Positions 1 through 8,039 of a stretch of DNA of 64,000 nt are shown piece by piece (position 1 is the first letter of the stretch; each line of letters begins with the position of its first letter). A program made the translations under genes and the position numbers. The stretch is taken from contig CBDCDL010000002.1 in the NCBI GenBank assembly GCA_965215345.1, positions 3,038,001 to 3,102,000 of the forward strand, written 5' to 3'. The notes beneath the pieces are model-generated. The model saw nothing but the letters and a program-made list of their open reading frames with translations, did no database searches and was not told the DNA's origin. This DNA is from CATQHW01 sp965215345. GTDB taxonomy: Bacteria > Spirochaetota > Spirochaetia > SZUA-6 > Bin103.

Positions 1-470
1 AGCACCAACGTGACCTGACCAATTCCGCGTCGGCCCGGTTCGTGGGTGAGTATTTGGCGGGATTCACGGCCGCCGTGAACCGGACGCTGCGCGTCGTCGG
101 CTCGCTGCATGTCGACCGGCGCCGCATGGCGGACGCCGTGGGCACGGGCGGCGAGGCGGTCGTGGCGGAGGCCGCCTACGTCGCGCTGGCGCGTGCCGGG
201 GTGACCGATGCTCACCGGGTGGTCCGTCAGGCGGCTGCCGAGGCCCGCTCCGCGGGTGGCACGGTGGCGGACGCCCTGGAGCGTGACCATGACTGCTGGG
301 CGCTGCTGGAGCGGGTCGCGGTGGGGCCCGCAGGGTCAAGCGCGGCGGAGTTGCTGCGCGATCCCGGCCGGTATTGCGGGATGGCCGCTGAGCGGGCACG
401 GGCGGTAGCGGCCCTGCATCGCGAACGGGCGGCGGCTCTGCGAGGCGCCCTCGACGCCCGGGCCGGCTGA
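1..470 (+). CDS. purB: Adenylosuccinate lyase, C-terminal part
   Basis: The reading frame is already open at the window edge (frame starting at base 3) and begins HQRDLTNSASARF, the conserved HQRDxTNS region of adenylosuccinate lyase. The rest is the helical C-terminal domain. The enzyme releases fumarate from adenylosuccinate and from SAICAR in purine synthesis and is cytosolic. The catalytic SSxMPxKxNP loop and the N-terminus lie outside the window. An internal GTG at 42 is not a real start because homology continues upstream of it. The gene ends 6 bp before guaA, so the two are almost certainly co-transcribed as a purine operon. The alternative within the fumarase/ASL superfamily is a paralogue, but the adjacent guaA favours purB. 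Confidence 0.85.
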   Translation, partial: HQRDLTNSASARFVGEYLAGFTAAVNRTLRVVGSLHVDRRRMADAVGTGGEAVVAEAAYVALARAGVTDAHRVVRQAAAEARSAGGTVADALERDHDCWALLERVAVGPAGSSAAELLRDPGRYCGMAAERARAVAALHRERAAALRGALDARAG

Positions 471-476
471 CGCGCC

Positions 477-2021
477 GTGGATACCATCCTCGTCCTCGAC
501 TTCGGTGGACAGACCGCTCAGCTCATCTGTCGGCGTATCCGCGACGCCGGCGTGTACAGCATCATCGTGCCCGGCGACCAGCCGCTGGAGGGCGACCTGC
601 TGCGCGACCTCAAGGGCATCGTGCTGTCCGGCTCCCCTCACTCGGTGTACGAGCCGTCGGCGCCGCGGCCGGATCCCTCGCTGCATGCGGCGGGCGTACC
701 GATCCTGGGGATCTGCTACGGGCTGCAGCGGCTGGTCACCGACTCGGGCGGCCGGGTCGCGTCCGGAGCGACCCGCGAGTACGGGCGGTCCCGCATTCAC
801 CTCCGCGAGCGTGGCCCGCTGTTCGACGGGGTCGAGGACGGCTTCGTGTCGTGGATGAGCCACAGCGACGTCATCGAACGGCCGGCGGGCATGACGACGT
901 TGGCGGTGTCGGAGAACGGACACCCTGCCGCGATGCAGGACGGCGCGATGACGTACGGGCTGCAGTTCCATCCGGAGGTCTCGCATTGCGAGTTCGGAAC
1001 CCGCATCCTCTCGAATTTTGCCGCCGGAGTGTGCCGGGCACGGCGTGAATGGAACATGGATCGATTCCTGGAGGCGGCCGCCGGCCGCGTGCGGCGTCAG
1101 GTCGGCGCCGCGCCGGTGGTCACGCTGATCTCCGGCGGGGTCGACTCGGCGGTGGTGGCGGCCTTGCTGCTGCGTGTCCTGGAGCCCGATCAGGTACACC
1201 TGCTGTACGTGGACACCGGGCTCATGCGCGACGCGGAAACCGGGGAGGTGCTGGCGAGCCTGCGCGCGCTGGGCGCCACCAATCTTCACGCCGTGGACGC
1301 ATCGCGGCGCTTCTTCGCGGCGCTTTCCGGAGTCACCGACCCGGAGCGCAAGCGTACGGCGGTCGGCGACGAGTTCGTCCGCGTCGCGGTGGACGAGCTC
1401 GAGCGGCTGGGAGTCGCCGACGCGTATCTCGCGCAGGGAACGCTCTACACCGACCTGATCGAGTCGGGCAAGGGGGTGGGATCGCGCGCGGACGTGATCA
1501 AGTCTCACCACAACGTGCGATCGCCCCTGATCGAGGCCAAGCGCGGCTCCGGCGTGCTGGTGGAGCCGCTGGCGGATCTGTACAAGGACGAGGTACGCCG
1601 GTTGGGTCGGAAGCTCGGCCTGTCGGGGCGCGTGGTCGGCCGCCACCCCTTTCCGGGTCCGGGCCTGTCGGTGCGGATTCTGGGCGAGGTGACCGGGGAG
1701 CGGTGCCGGACGTTGCGCGCCGCCGATCGTATCCTGATCGAGGAGTTGCATCGCCGCGGCCTCTACGATGCCATCTGGCAGGCGTTCTGCGTGTTGCTGC
1801 CGGTCCAGTCGGTGGGAGTTGCCGGCGACGTGCGCCGCTACGGATCGGTCGTCGCGATCCGCACCGTCACGTCGGAGGACGGGATGACCGCCGATGTCTA
1901 TCCCATGGCGGCAGACGACCTGCTGGAGATCTCGTCGCGCATCACCAACGCCGTCCCGGAGGTCGGACGGGTGGTGTACGACGTTTCCAGCAAGCCACCG
2001 GCCACCATCGAGTGGGAATGA
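477..2021 (+). CDS. guaA: GMP synthase (glutamine-hydrolysing)
   Basis: A 514-aa protein of normal GuaA length that converts XMP to GMP using ATP and glutamine. It has a class I glutamine amidotransferase domain at roughly residues 1-185 (nucleophile elbow GICYGLQ, His/Glu motif LQFHPEV). The ATP-pyrophosphatase domain follows, with P-loop SGGVDSAVVAALL near residue 218. The dimerisation domain closes the protein with the typical ending PATIEWE. The start is GTG at 477, 6 bp after the purB stop, and it is the only start consistent with the MDTILVLDFGGQ N-terminus. It is cytosolic and part of de novo purine synthesis with the upstream gene. No unusual features were seen. Confidence 0.97.
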   Translation: MDTILVLDFGGQTAQLICRRIRDAGVYSIIVPGDQPLEGDLLRDLKGIVLSGSPHSVYEPSAPRPDPSLHAAGVPILGICYGLQRLVTDSGGRVASGATREYGRSRIHLRERGPLFDGVEDGFVSWMSHSDVIERPAGMTTLAVSENGHPAAMQDGAMTYGLQFHPEVSHCEFGTRILSNFAAGVCRARREWNMDRFLEAAAGRVRRQVGAAPVVTLISGGVDSAVVAALLLRVLEPDQVHLLYVDTGLMRDAETGEVLASLRALGATNLHAVDASRRFFAALSGVTDPERKRTAVGDEFVRVAVDELERLGVADAYLAQGTLYTDLIESGKGVGSRADVIKSHHNVRSPLIEAKRGSGVLVEPLADLYKDEVRRLGRKLGLSGRVVGRHPFPGPGLSVRILGEVTGERCRTLRAADRILIEELHRRGLYDAIWQAFCVLLPVQSVGVAGDVRRYGSVVAIRTVTSEDGMTADVYPMAADDLLEISSRITNAVPEVGRVVYDVSSKPPATIEWE

Positions 2022-2031
2022 GCCGACCGGA

Positions 2032-2661
2032 ATGAGCCTGTACCTGCTGGCCGTCACGCCGCTGACGTTCTATGCCGCGTGCGCGCTGCTTCGCCAGCGG
2101 TCGCCCTGCGTGCCGATCGTTCTGTTGCGCCGGTTCCTGATCGGGGGCCTGCTGGCGCTGCCGGGATACCTGGGCGCCGGGATCGTCACCGGTTGGTTCG
2201 GCTCCTCCTACGCCCCCGTGGCGCTGTTCGCGCGGCTGACCACGACCGGGTACGTGCTGCCGGCGGGCATGGCGGCGGTTGCCGCGCTGGCGGTCGAGCT
2301 GACGACTGCGCGCGCGGCGCACCGCGGCGCGGGGGACGCACTGCCCGTGCTCGCCTCCATGGCCGGCTTCATCGCGTTTTTCGCCGCCATCGAGCTGGCC
2401 GCCGGACGTCTTCCGCCAAGTCCGATGCAGCTTCTGATCATGCCGACCCTGCGTGCGGCGACGATCGTCGTCCTGGCCTTTGCCTGGACGCGCCGGGAGC
2501 GTCCGCTTGCGGCGGTGCTGGTCGCGGTGGCGGCCATCCTGTTCGCGGGGGAGGTGTCGCATCTGTACGCCGTCGGCTTCCGCGCTCCGGCGGGCGCGCT
2601 CGCGGCAGCAGCGGCCGGAGCGGGAGGCTTCGCGTTGCGGGCCATGCGCGGCAGTCCATGA
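2032..2661 (+). CDS. Hypothetical multi-pass membrane protein
   Basis: A 209-aa very hydrophobic protein starting MSLYLLAVTPLTFYAACALL. About five or six transmembrane segments are visible (near residues 2-20, 32-52, 65-85, 100-120, 128-150 and 155-175). I do not recognise the family. The frame is open further upstream inside guaA, but ATG 2032 lies 10 bp after the guaA stop and immediately precedes the hydrophobic N-terminus, so I chose it. Its stop overlaps the start of the downstream lipoprotein gene (ATGA at 2658-2661). This translational coupling suggests the two products act together at the membrane. Confidence 0.65.
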   Translation: MSLYLLAVTPLTFYAACALLRQRSPCVPIVLLRRFLIGGLLALPGYLGAGIVTGWFGSSYAPVALFARLTTTGYVLPAGMAAVAALAVELTTARAAHRGAGDALPVLASMAGFIAFFAAIELAAGRLPPSPMQLLIMPTLRAATIVVLAFAWTRRERPLAAVLVAVAAILFAGEVSHLYAVGFRAPAGALAAAAAGAGGFALRAMRGSP

Positions 2662-3620
2662 CGCGCCGCGCCCGCGCGGCGGCGGTCGCGGTGGCCGCGG
2701 CGACGGCGATGGCGGCGGTGACCGGTTGCGCCCGGACGGCGCCGCACCTGGTGTTCCTGGAAGGGCCGCTCTGGAGCGCGCTCGATGGCGGCTCTCTGCC
2801 CGACCGGTTGGCGCCGGTCGGGCGCCAGGTGGGCCGGCGCTTCGAGGTGCGCCGCGCGCGGTCCGACCAGACGCCTGTGCGGGAGCTGGAGGGGATTCTT
2901 GGCCAGCGCTCCTATCGCGGCGTGGTGGTCGGGCCTCTGCTGGCGCTGGAAATACACCAGATCGCGCCGATGTTCTCCGCGATGGAGTTCGTGGCCATTC
3001 GGCTGCAGGAAGCCGGCTCGGGTGCAGCGGAAGTCGGACCGGCAGCGGCCGGGTTGCCCGCGAACGTCACCGAGATCCGCTTCGCGCGCGGCGACGGATA
3101 CCGCGACGCGGGCCGGTTGCTGGCGATCCTCGAACCGGCAGGCACGATCGGCGTCATCAGCGTGTGGGGACGGGACGAGAGGCTGGTCGCTGCGTTTCGG
3201 GAAGGCTACGGCGAGGGTGGCGGGAGCGCCACGATCGATCACCGCCGGCTGGTCTCCACGCGAGACGAGGGCGAGACTCTTCGCCTGGTGGAGGATCTCG
3301 CCGGCAAGGGCGTTGCCACGGTGCTGCTCCCGGTGGGCCCGATGACGCCGCACGGGTTGCGGGCGATGCGCGGAGAAGGGATGCGCGCCATCGTCTCCAA
3401 CTGGGGACTTGCCGGCGGTGAGCAGAGCCGGCCGATGGCCGACACCGTGCTCTGCTCGGTCGACGACGACTTGGCCGGCGCGCTTCTCGACGCCTTTCAC
3501 GCGCTGGACCAGGGGAAGAGCGACGGCGGGGTCACCGGCTCCACCCTGATCACCTGGGGCGGCGCCGCGCCCTTGCCGCAAGACGCAGCTGTCTACGTTG
3601 ACCGGCCGGCCGGCTCTTGA
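2658..3620 (+). CDS. Probable lipoprotein with periplasmic-binding-protein-like fold
   Basis: A 320-aa protein with an N-terminal signal MTRRARAAAVAVAAATAMAAVTGC. The Cys after AVTG makes a plausible lipobox, so it is probably a lipidated extracytoplasmic protein. The mature part alternates short hydrophobic beta strands and helices (GVVVGPLLALE, GTIGVISVWG, VATVLLPVGP). This resembles type I periplasmic binding / LacI-type or BMP-like folds, but no specific ligand can be named. The ATG overlaps the stop of the preceding membrane protein gene in ATGA. The frame is open upstream only as an overlap shadow, and the signal peptide fixes the start. A tRNA gene follows 16 bp downstream of its stop. 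Confidence 0.65.
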   Translation: MTRRARAAAVAVAAATAMAAVTGCARTAPHLVFLEGPLWSALDGGSLPDRLAPVGRQVGRRFEVRRARSDQTPVRELEGILGQRSYRGVVVGPLLALEIHQIAPMFSAMEFVAIRLQEAGSGAAEVGPAAAGLPANVTEIRFARGDGYRDAGRLLAILEPAGTIGVISVWGRDERLVAAFREGYGEGGGSATIDHRRLVSTRDEGETLRLVEDLAGKGVATVLLPVGPMTPHGLRAMRGEGMRAIVSNWGLAGGEQSRPMADTVLCSVDDDLAGALLDAFHALDQGKSDGGVTGSTLITWGGAAPLPQDAAVYVDRPAGS

Positions 3621-3636
3621 TAGCTTCGCCACGCGG

Positions 3637-3708
3637 TTCCCGGTTGTGTAATTGGTAGCACCCAAGATTCTGGCTCTTGTTGTGGGGGTTCGAGTCCTCC
3701 CCGGGAAG
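3637..3708 (+). tRNA. tRNA-Gln (anticodon CUG)
   Basis: A 72-nt cloverleaf can be folded by eye. The acceptor TTCCCGG (3637-3643) pairs with CCGGGAA (3701-3707), with discriminator G. There is a D-arm containing TGGTAGC. The anticodon stem CAAGA/TCTTG encloses loop TTCTGGC, giving anticodon CTG for glutamine. The T-arm is GGGGG-TTCGAGT-CCTCC. No CCA is encoded. Confidence 0.93.
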
Positions 3709-3730
3709 GTATCCGGCCTCCGGTGGCGTC

Positions 3731-3798
3731 ATGCAGGAGGTCGCCGAATGAGGCTGGTCGCTGCATGAAGCAGGTCGCTGCATGAAGCTGGTCGCCGA
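3731..3798 (+). repeat. Four tandem 17-bp repeats forming coupled micro-ORFs
   Basis: Four head-to-tail imperfect copies of a 17-bp unit begin at 3731, 3748, 3765 and 3782, each starting with ATG and containing GGTCG. The first three ATGs open six-codon reading frames (MQEVAE, MRLVAA, MKQVAA), each ending in a TGA that overlaps the next ATG as ATGA. The fourth ATG is the start of the downstream nuclease-helicase gene. Repeat 1 contains AGGAGG, a good Shine-Dalgarno sequence for the ATG of repeat 2. Confidence 0.8.
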
Positions 3799-6700
3799 CC
3801 TGCATCTGCACTCCCACTATTCGCGCGCCACCAGCAGGGATCTGACGTGCGAGCACCTCTGGAAGTGGGCGCAGCTCAAGGGCGTGCAGGTGGTCGCCAC
3901 CGGCGACATCGCCCATCCGGGATGGCTGGCCGAGGTCCGGGACAAGCTCGATCCGGCCGAGGAGGGGCTGTTCCGCCTGAAGCCGGACCTCGAGTCCGCG
4001 GTGGCGGACGAGGTGCCTGCCTCCTGTCGCGGCACCGTCCGCTTCGTGATCGGCGGCGAGATCAGCAACATCTACAAGAAGCACGACCGCACCCGCAAGG
4101 TGCACAACATCGTCTTCTCGCCTTCCTTCGAGGCAACGGCGAGGCTGCAGGCGGAACTGGAGAAGATCGGCAACATCCGCTCGGACGGCCGGCCGATCCT
4201 GGGGCTGGACAGCCGCGACCTGCTGGAGATCGTGATTGCGACCGACGGCCGCTGCCACCTGATTCCCGCCCACATCTGGACCCCCTGGTTCTCCATCCTG
4301 GGCTCCCGGTCCGGTTTCGACTCGGTCGAGGAGTGCTTCGCCGACCTGACGCCGCACATCTTCGCGGTCGAGACCGGCCTGTCCTCCGACCCGCCCATGA
4401 ACTGGCGGGTCTCGTGGCTGGACCGCTACACGCTGATCTCCAGCTCCGATGCCCACTCGCCGCCGAAGCTGGCGCGGGAGGCGACGGTGTTCGACACCGA
4501 TCTGAGCTACGACGCGCTGTTCGGCGCGCTTGCGAACGGAGACCCGGGCGGCTATCGAGGCACCGTCGAGTTCTTCCCGGAGGAGGGCAAGTACCACCTG
4601 GACGGACATCGCAAGTGCGGGGTCTGCTGGGAGCCTGCGGCCACGATCGCCAACGCCGGCCGCTGCTCGGCGTGCGGCAAGCCGGTCACCGTCGGCGTCT
4701 ATCACCGGATGGAGGAGCTGGCCGACCGCCCGCATGGCGCGCGCCCGGATGGCGCCGGCCCGTACGCCAGTCTCATCCCCCTGCCGGAGGCGCTCGCCGA
4801 GATGATGGGCGTCGGTCCCGGCTCCAAGCGCGTGCAGGAGGAGTATCACCGCCTGCTGCGACGGTTGGGACCGGAGCTGACGATCCTGCGGGACCTGCCG
4901 CTGGAGGAGATCGCCGCGGCCGGTGATGCGCTGCTGGTGGAGGGCATCCGCCGCATGCGCGCCGGCGAGGTGCGGACGCGGAGCGGTTACGACGGCGAGT
5001 ACGGGGTGATCAGCCTGTTCGACGGAGCGGCGGATCGGGCGTCGGTGTTCCAGCTCGGCATGTTCGCAGACCCCACGCCGGATCGGGCAACGGCGCCCTC
5101 CGCGGAACCGGGGTCCGTCACCGCCGGCGCGATCCCGACGGATGATCCCGAGCCCGGGGATGCCGGCCCGGGGGCGACAGACGCCGCCGCCCGCTCCGCA
5201 GCTTCGCCTCACGTTCCGGCCGGCTGGATCGACGGACTCAACTCGGCGCAGCGGGCGGCCGTGACGCACACCGATGGTCCCTTGGCGGTCGTAGCCGGAC
5301 CCGGCACCGGCAAGACCCGCACGCTGACCGCGCGCATCGCGTATCTGATCGATTCGCGGGGCGTCCCGCCCGAGACGGTGCTGGCGCTCACCTTCACCAA
5401 CAAGGCCGCCGAGGAGATGCGCGAACGGCTTGCCGGGCTGCTCGGGGACGGCCGGCCGCTCGGGATCACCGTCGGCACGTTCCATCAGCTCGGCGCCGCC
5501 GTGCTCCGGGAGTTCGGCGCCGCCGTCGGCATTTCGAGCACGTTCGTCATCGCCGATGACGAGGACCGCCGCGTGCTGTTGCGGAGAAGCACACCCGAGC
5601 TCCCTGCCGCAGAAGTCCGGACGGTACTGGAGGCGATCTCGAGCGCCAAGAATCTCCTGACGCGGGAGTCGGCAATCGACCGGTCGGACGGGGGCGCCGA
5701 GGGCGGTCCGCCGGACCTGCCGGCGATCCGGGACCGGTACGACGCCGCCCTCGCCGAGGCGGAGGCGCTGGACTTCGACGACCTGGTCTTCCGCACGGTG
5801 CGGCTGCTGGAGACCGACAGCGCCGTCCTCGACACCCTGCAGAGGCGATTCCGCTGGATCTCCGTGGACGAGTACCAGGACGTGAACGCCGCCGGGCACC
5901 GGTTGCTGCGGCTGCTGGTCGCGGGCGGTGGGAATCTCTGCGTGATCGGCGACCCGGACCAGGCGATCTACGGCTTCCGCGGCGCGGATCACCGCTACTT
6001 CCTTTCGTTCGCCCGCGACTTTCCCGGCGCGCGGCAACTCCGCCTGGCCCGCAACTACCGGTCGCCGCAGGCGATCCTGGATGCGGCCGCGCAGGTGATC
6101 GCCCGCAACCCGGATCGCCGGGCGACGGCGCTCATCGCCGACTTCGCCGAGCAGGTGAAGGTGGACGTCTACCGCGCCCCGACCGACCGCGCGGAGGCCG
6201 AGCTCGTCGTCCACCAAGTGGAACGCATGGTAGGCGGCACCAGCTACTTCTCGCTTGACTCGGGTCGCGTCGATGACGACGGCGCGGCCGAGCACCGCGC
6301 GTTCGGCGACTTCGCGGTGCTGTACCGGCTCAACGCCCAGGCGCGGCTGCTGGAAGAGGCGTTCGACCGTTCCGGCATTCCGTATCAGACCACCGGCGCG
6401 GCCGCGGCCGAGCAGCAACCGGTGCGGGCGGTCCTCTCGCTCCTGTGGCTGACGCTGGCGCCCGGCAGCCACGTCCATCGGGCACGGCTGACCCTCGGAG
6501 GTCATGGCGCGCCCGGGCACGCCGAGGTCACCGACATCCTGTCGGCGATTTCGGCGGCGGGAACGCACGGTTCGGCGCCCGTCGCCGATCTCGTCGGGGC
6601 GGCGGCCACGGCTTGGGGTGAGAGAACCGGCAGGGAGTACGATGCGGCCGAGCGGGAGCGGATCGCCCGCGTGCGGCGCGCCGCTGGCGCCTTCGGCACC

Positions 6701-7156
6701 CGCCTGCGGGACTTCCTGACGGCGATGGCGCTGCAGAGCGAGACCGACCGGTATGATGAGCGCGCGGATCGGGTGACCCTGATGAGCCTGCACGCCGCCA
6801 AGGGGCTGGAGTTCCCGGTGGTGTTCATCGTCGGCTGCGAGGAGGGGTTGCTGCCGTACCGGCCCGTTCATCGAGATGCCGATCCGGATGAGGCGGAGGA
6901 ACGGCGGCTGTTCTACGTCGGCATGACCCGCGCCCGGCAACGACTGGTCCTGACCCACGCGGAGCGGCGCCTGCTGTTCGGCCGGACGCTCGAAAACCGC
7001 CTGTCCGGCTTCGTCGAGGACATCGAGGAGGCGCTCCGCGAGGCGAGCCGGGCAGCGCTGCGCCGCCGGCCGGAACCGGCCGTCGACGCGCAACTGCCAC
7101 TGTTCCATGATCTCGGCGGCGAGGGGGACCGAGATGAACATCATCGCCGGCTATGA
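3782..7156 (+). CDS. PHP/EndoQ-like nuclease fused to UvrD-family helicase
   Basis: A 1124-aa two-part protein. Residues 1-400 have the PHP phosphoesterase motif DLHLHSHYSR near residue 6, further metal-ligand stretches (TGDIAHPG, SSSDAHSP) and a four-cysteine zinc motif CGVCWEP...CSACG near residue 280. This is the layout of endonuclease Q/TIGR00375 proteins, which nick at deaminated bases. A Pro/Ala-rich linker (about 430-475) leads to a superfamily 1A helicase: motif I AGPGTGKTRT near residue 503, Ia LTFTNKAAEEM, II VDEYQDVN, III GDPDQAIYGFRGAD, IV ARNYRSP, V SLHAAKGLEFP and VI FYVGMTRARQRL. The start is the ATG of the fourth 17-bp repeat. A DNA-repair role is inferred from the families. 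The fusion itself is unusual or at least uncommon. Confidence 0.88.
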   Translation: MKLVADLHLHSHYSRATSRDLTCEHLWKWAQLKGVQVVATGDIAHPGWLAEVRDKLDPAEEGLFRLKPDLESAVADEVPASCRGTVRFVIGGEISNIYKKHDRTRKVHNIVFSPSFEATARLQAELEKIGNIRSDGRPILGLDSRDLLEIVIATDGRCHLIPAHIWTPWFSILGSRSGFDSVEECFADLTPHIFAVETGLSSDPPMNWRVSWLDRYTLISSSDAHSPPKLAREATVFDTDLSYDALFGALANGDPGGYRGTVEFFPEEGKYHLDGHRKCGVCWEPAATIANAGRCSACGKPVTVGVYHRMEELADRPHGARPDGAGPYASLIPLPEALAEMMGVGPGSKRVQEEYHRLLRRLGPELTILRDLPLEEIAAAGDALLVEGIRRMRAGEVRTRSGYDGEYGVISLFDGAADRASVFQLGMFADPTPDRATAPSAEPGSVTAGAIPTDDPEPGDAGPGATDAAARSAASPHVPAGWIDGLNSAQRAAVTHTDGPLAVVAGPGTGKTRTLTARIAYLIDSRGVPPETVLALTFTNKAAEEMRERLAGLLGDGRPLGITVGTFHQLGAAVLREFGAAVGISSTFVIADDEDRRVLLRRSTPELPAAEVRTVLEAISSAKNLLTRESAIDRSDGGAEGGPPDLPAIRDRYDAALAEAEALDFDDLVFRTVRLLETDSAVLDTLQRRFRWISVDEYQDVNAAGHRLLRLLVAGGGNLCVIGDPDQAIYGFRGADHRYFLSFARDFPGARQLRLARNYRSPQAILDAAAQVIARNPDRRATALIADFAEQVKVDVYRAPTDRAEAELVVHQVERMVGGTSYFSLDSGRVDDDGAAEHRAFGDFAVLYRLNAQARLLEEAFDRSGIPYQTTGAAAAEQQPVRAVLSLLWLTLAPGSHVHRARLTLGGHGAPGHAEVTDILSAISAAGTHGSAPVADLVGAAATAWGERTGREYDAAERERIARVRRAAGAFGTRLRDFLTAMALQSETDRYDERADRVTLMSLHAAKGLEFPVVFIVGCEEGLLPYRPVHRDADPDEAEERRLFYVGMTRARQRLVLTHAERRLLFGRTLENRLSGFVEDIEEALREASRAALRRRPEPAVDAQLPLFHDLGGEGDRDEHHRRL

Positions 7157-7919
7157 CGTCGGCCGCCTGACCACGGCGTTCCGGGTCAACGGCTTCGTGG
7201 TCTTCGACGGCCTGATCGCGCAGGGCACGCTCGACCGCATTCAGGAGGCGTGGACGCCGATCCGCGATGCCGACATCGAGCGCCAGGGCCCCGACCCCCA
7301 TCGCGGATGGGGGCGGTACAACGTGCGCGTGCCGTTCCGGCGGCCGTTCGTGGACCCGGAGATCTTCGAGCACCCGGCGCTGGTGGCGTTCCTCGAGGCC
7401 GTCCTGGGCCCCGACTATGTCTGGCCCCATTTCGACAGCAACATCCCGCTGCCCGGCACCGACTACCAGCGCTGGCACCGCGACGGCATGAGCTCGCCGT
7501 TCCCGGGGATTCGCACACCGACCTACCAGGTCGGCGTGAAGTTCCCGCTGGTCGACACCAGCGAGGAGAACGGCAGCTTCGAGGTCATCCCGTGCTCGCA
7601 GTACATCGGGGACGAAGAGCTGCCCGGGGAGCTGGACGACCTGCTGGGGCGGGGACCGAACGACGGCGCCACGTTCCGTTCCCGCCGTTTGAACCTCAAG
7701 CGCGGCTCGCTGTGGATACATGACAATCGCGTGCTGCACCGCGGCACCCCGAACCGGTCCGACCAGCCGCGCGACGAGCTGTGCATGGCGATGAACCGTC
7801 CCTGGGTCTTCAACGCCTGGCAGCACACGTACACCGAGGGGCATTTTCCGCGAGATCTCTGGGACTCGCTGTCCGACCACGCCCGGCAGGTTCTGCGCCT
7901 CCAGCGGCTGACCGAGTGA
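7134..7919 (+). CDS. Phytanoyl-CoA dioxygenase (PhyH) family protein
   Basis: A 261-aa Fe(II)/2-oxoglutarate-dependent dioxygenase. The facial-triad motif HxD is visible in RWHRDGMSSPFPG and the distal His in LHRGTPNRSDQ, followed by an Arg/Asp-rich stretch that would bind 2-oxoglutarate. The substrate is unknown; the family hydroxylates many small molecules. The start ATG 7134 overlaps the end of the helicase gene by 23 bp and follows a GAGGGGGA purine run. Nine additional in-frame codons upstream (from 7107) do not look conserved. It is probably cytosolic and co-transcribed with the helicase because of the overlap, although the functions appear unrelated. Confidence 0.85.
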   Translation: MNIIAGYDVGRLTTAFRVNGFVVFDGLIAQGTLDRIQEAWTPIRDADIERQGPDPHRGWGRYNVRVPFRRPFVDPEIFEHPALVAFLEAVLGPDYVWPHFDSNIPLPGTDYQRWHRDGMSSPFPGIRTPTYQVGVKFPLVDTSEENGSFEVIPCSQYIGDEELPGELDDLLGRGPNDGATFRSRRLNLKRGSLWIHDNRVLHRGTPNRSDQPRDELCMAMNRPWVFNAWQHTYTEGHFPRDLWDSLSDHARQVLRLQRLTE

Positions 7920-7930
7920 GGGGCGGCCGG

Positions 7931-8004
7931 GTGAAGCGCCCTGCTGCAGCGCCGGGCGCTTCACGGACCGTGATGCGCGTCCCGCGAATGCGCGGGTTAC
8001 GCAT
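7931..8004. terminator. Two hairpins between convergent genes
   Basis: A perfect 11-bp inverted repeat GTGAAGCGCCC / GGGCGCTTCAC (7931-7941 and 7954-7964) is followed by a second hairpin (7973-8004, core CCCGCG/CGCGGG with outer ATGCG/CGCAT). They sit between the stops of the dioxygenase gene and the convergent ATPase gene. No T-tract follows, so this is probably a structural or Rho-assisted bidirectional terminator. Confidence 0.55.
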
Positions 8005-8039
8005 TCACGCCGAGCGGTGCGGTGCGCTACTGTGACCGT

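Noticed and set aside
3593..7144. Long minus-strand open frame (1183 codons) opposite the nuclease-helicase gene
   Set aside because: It is Arg/Gln/Gly-rich with no motifs and is explained by GC-rich codon usage of the plus-strand gene, which carries complete PHP and UvrD motifs.
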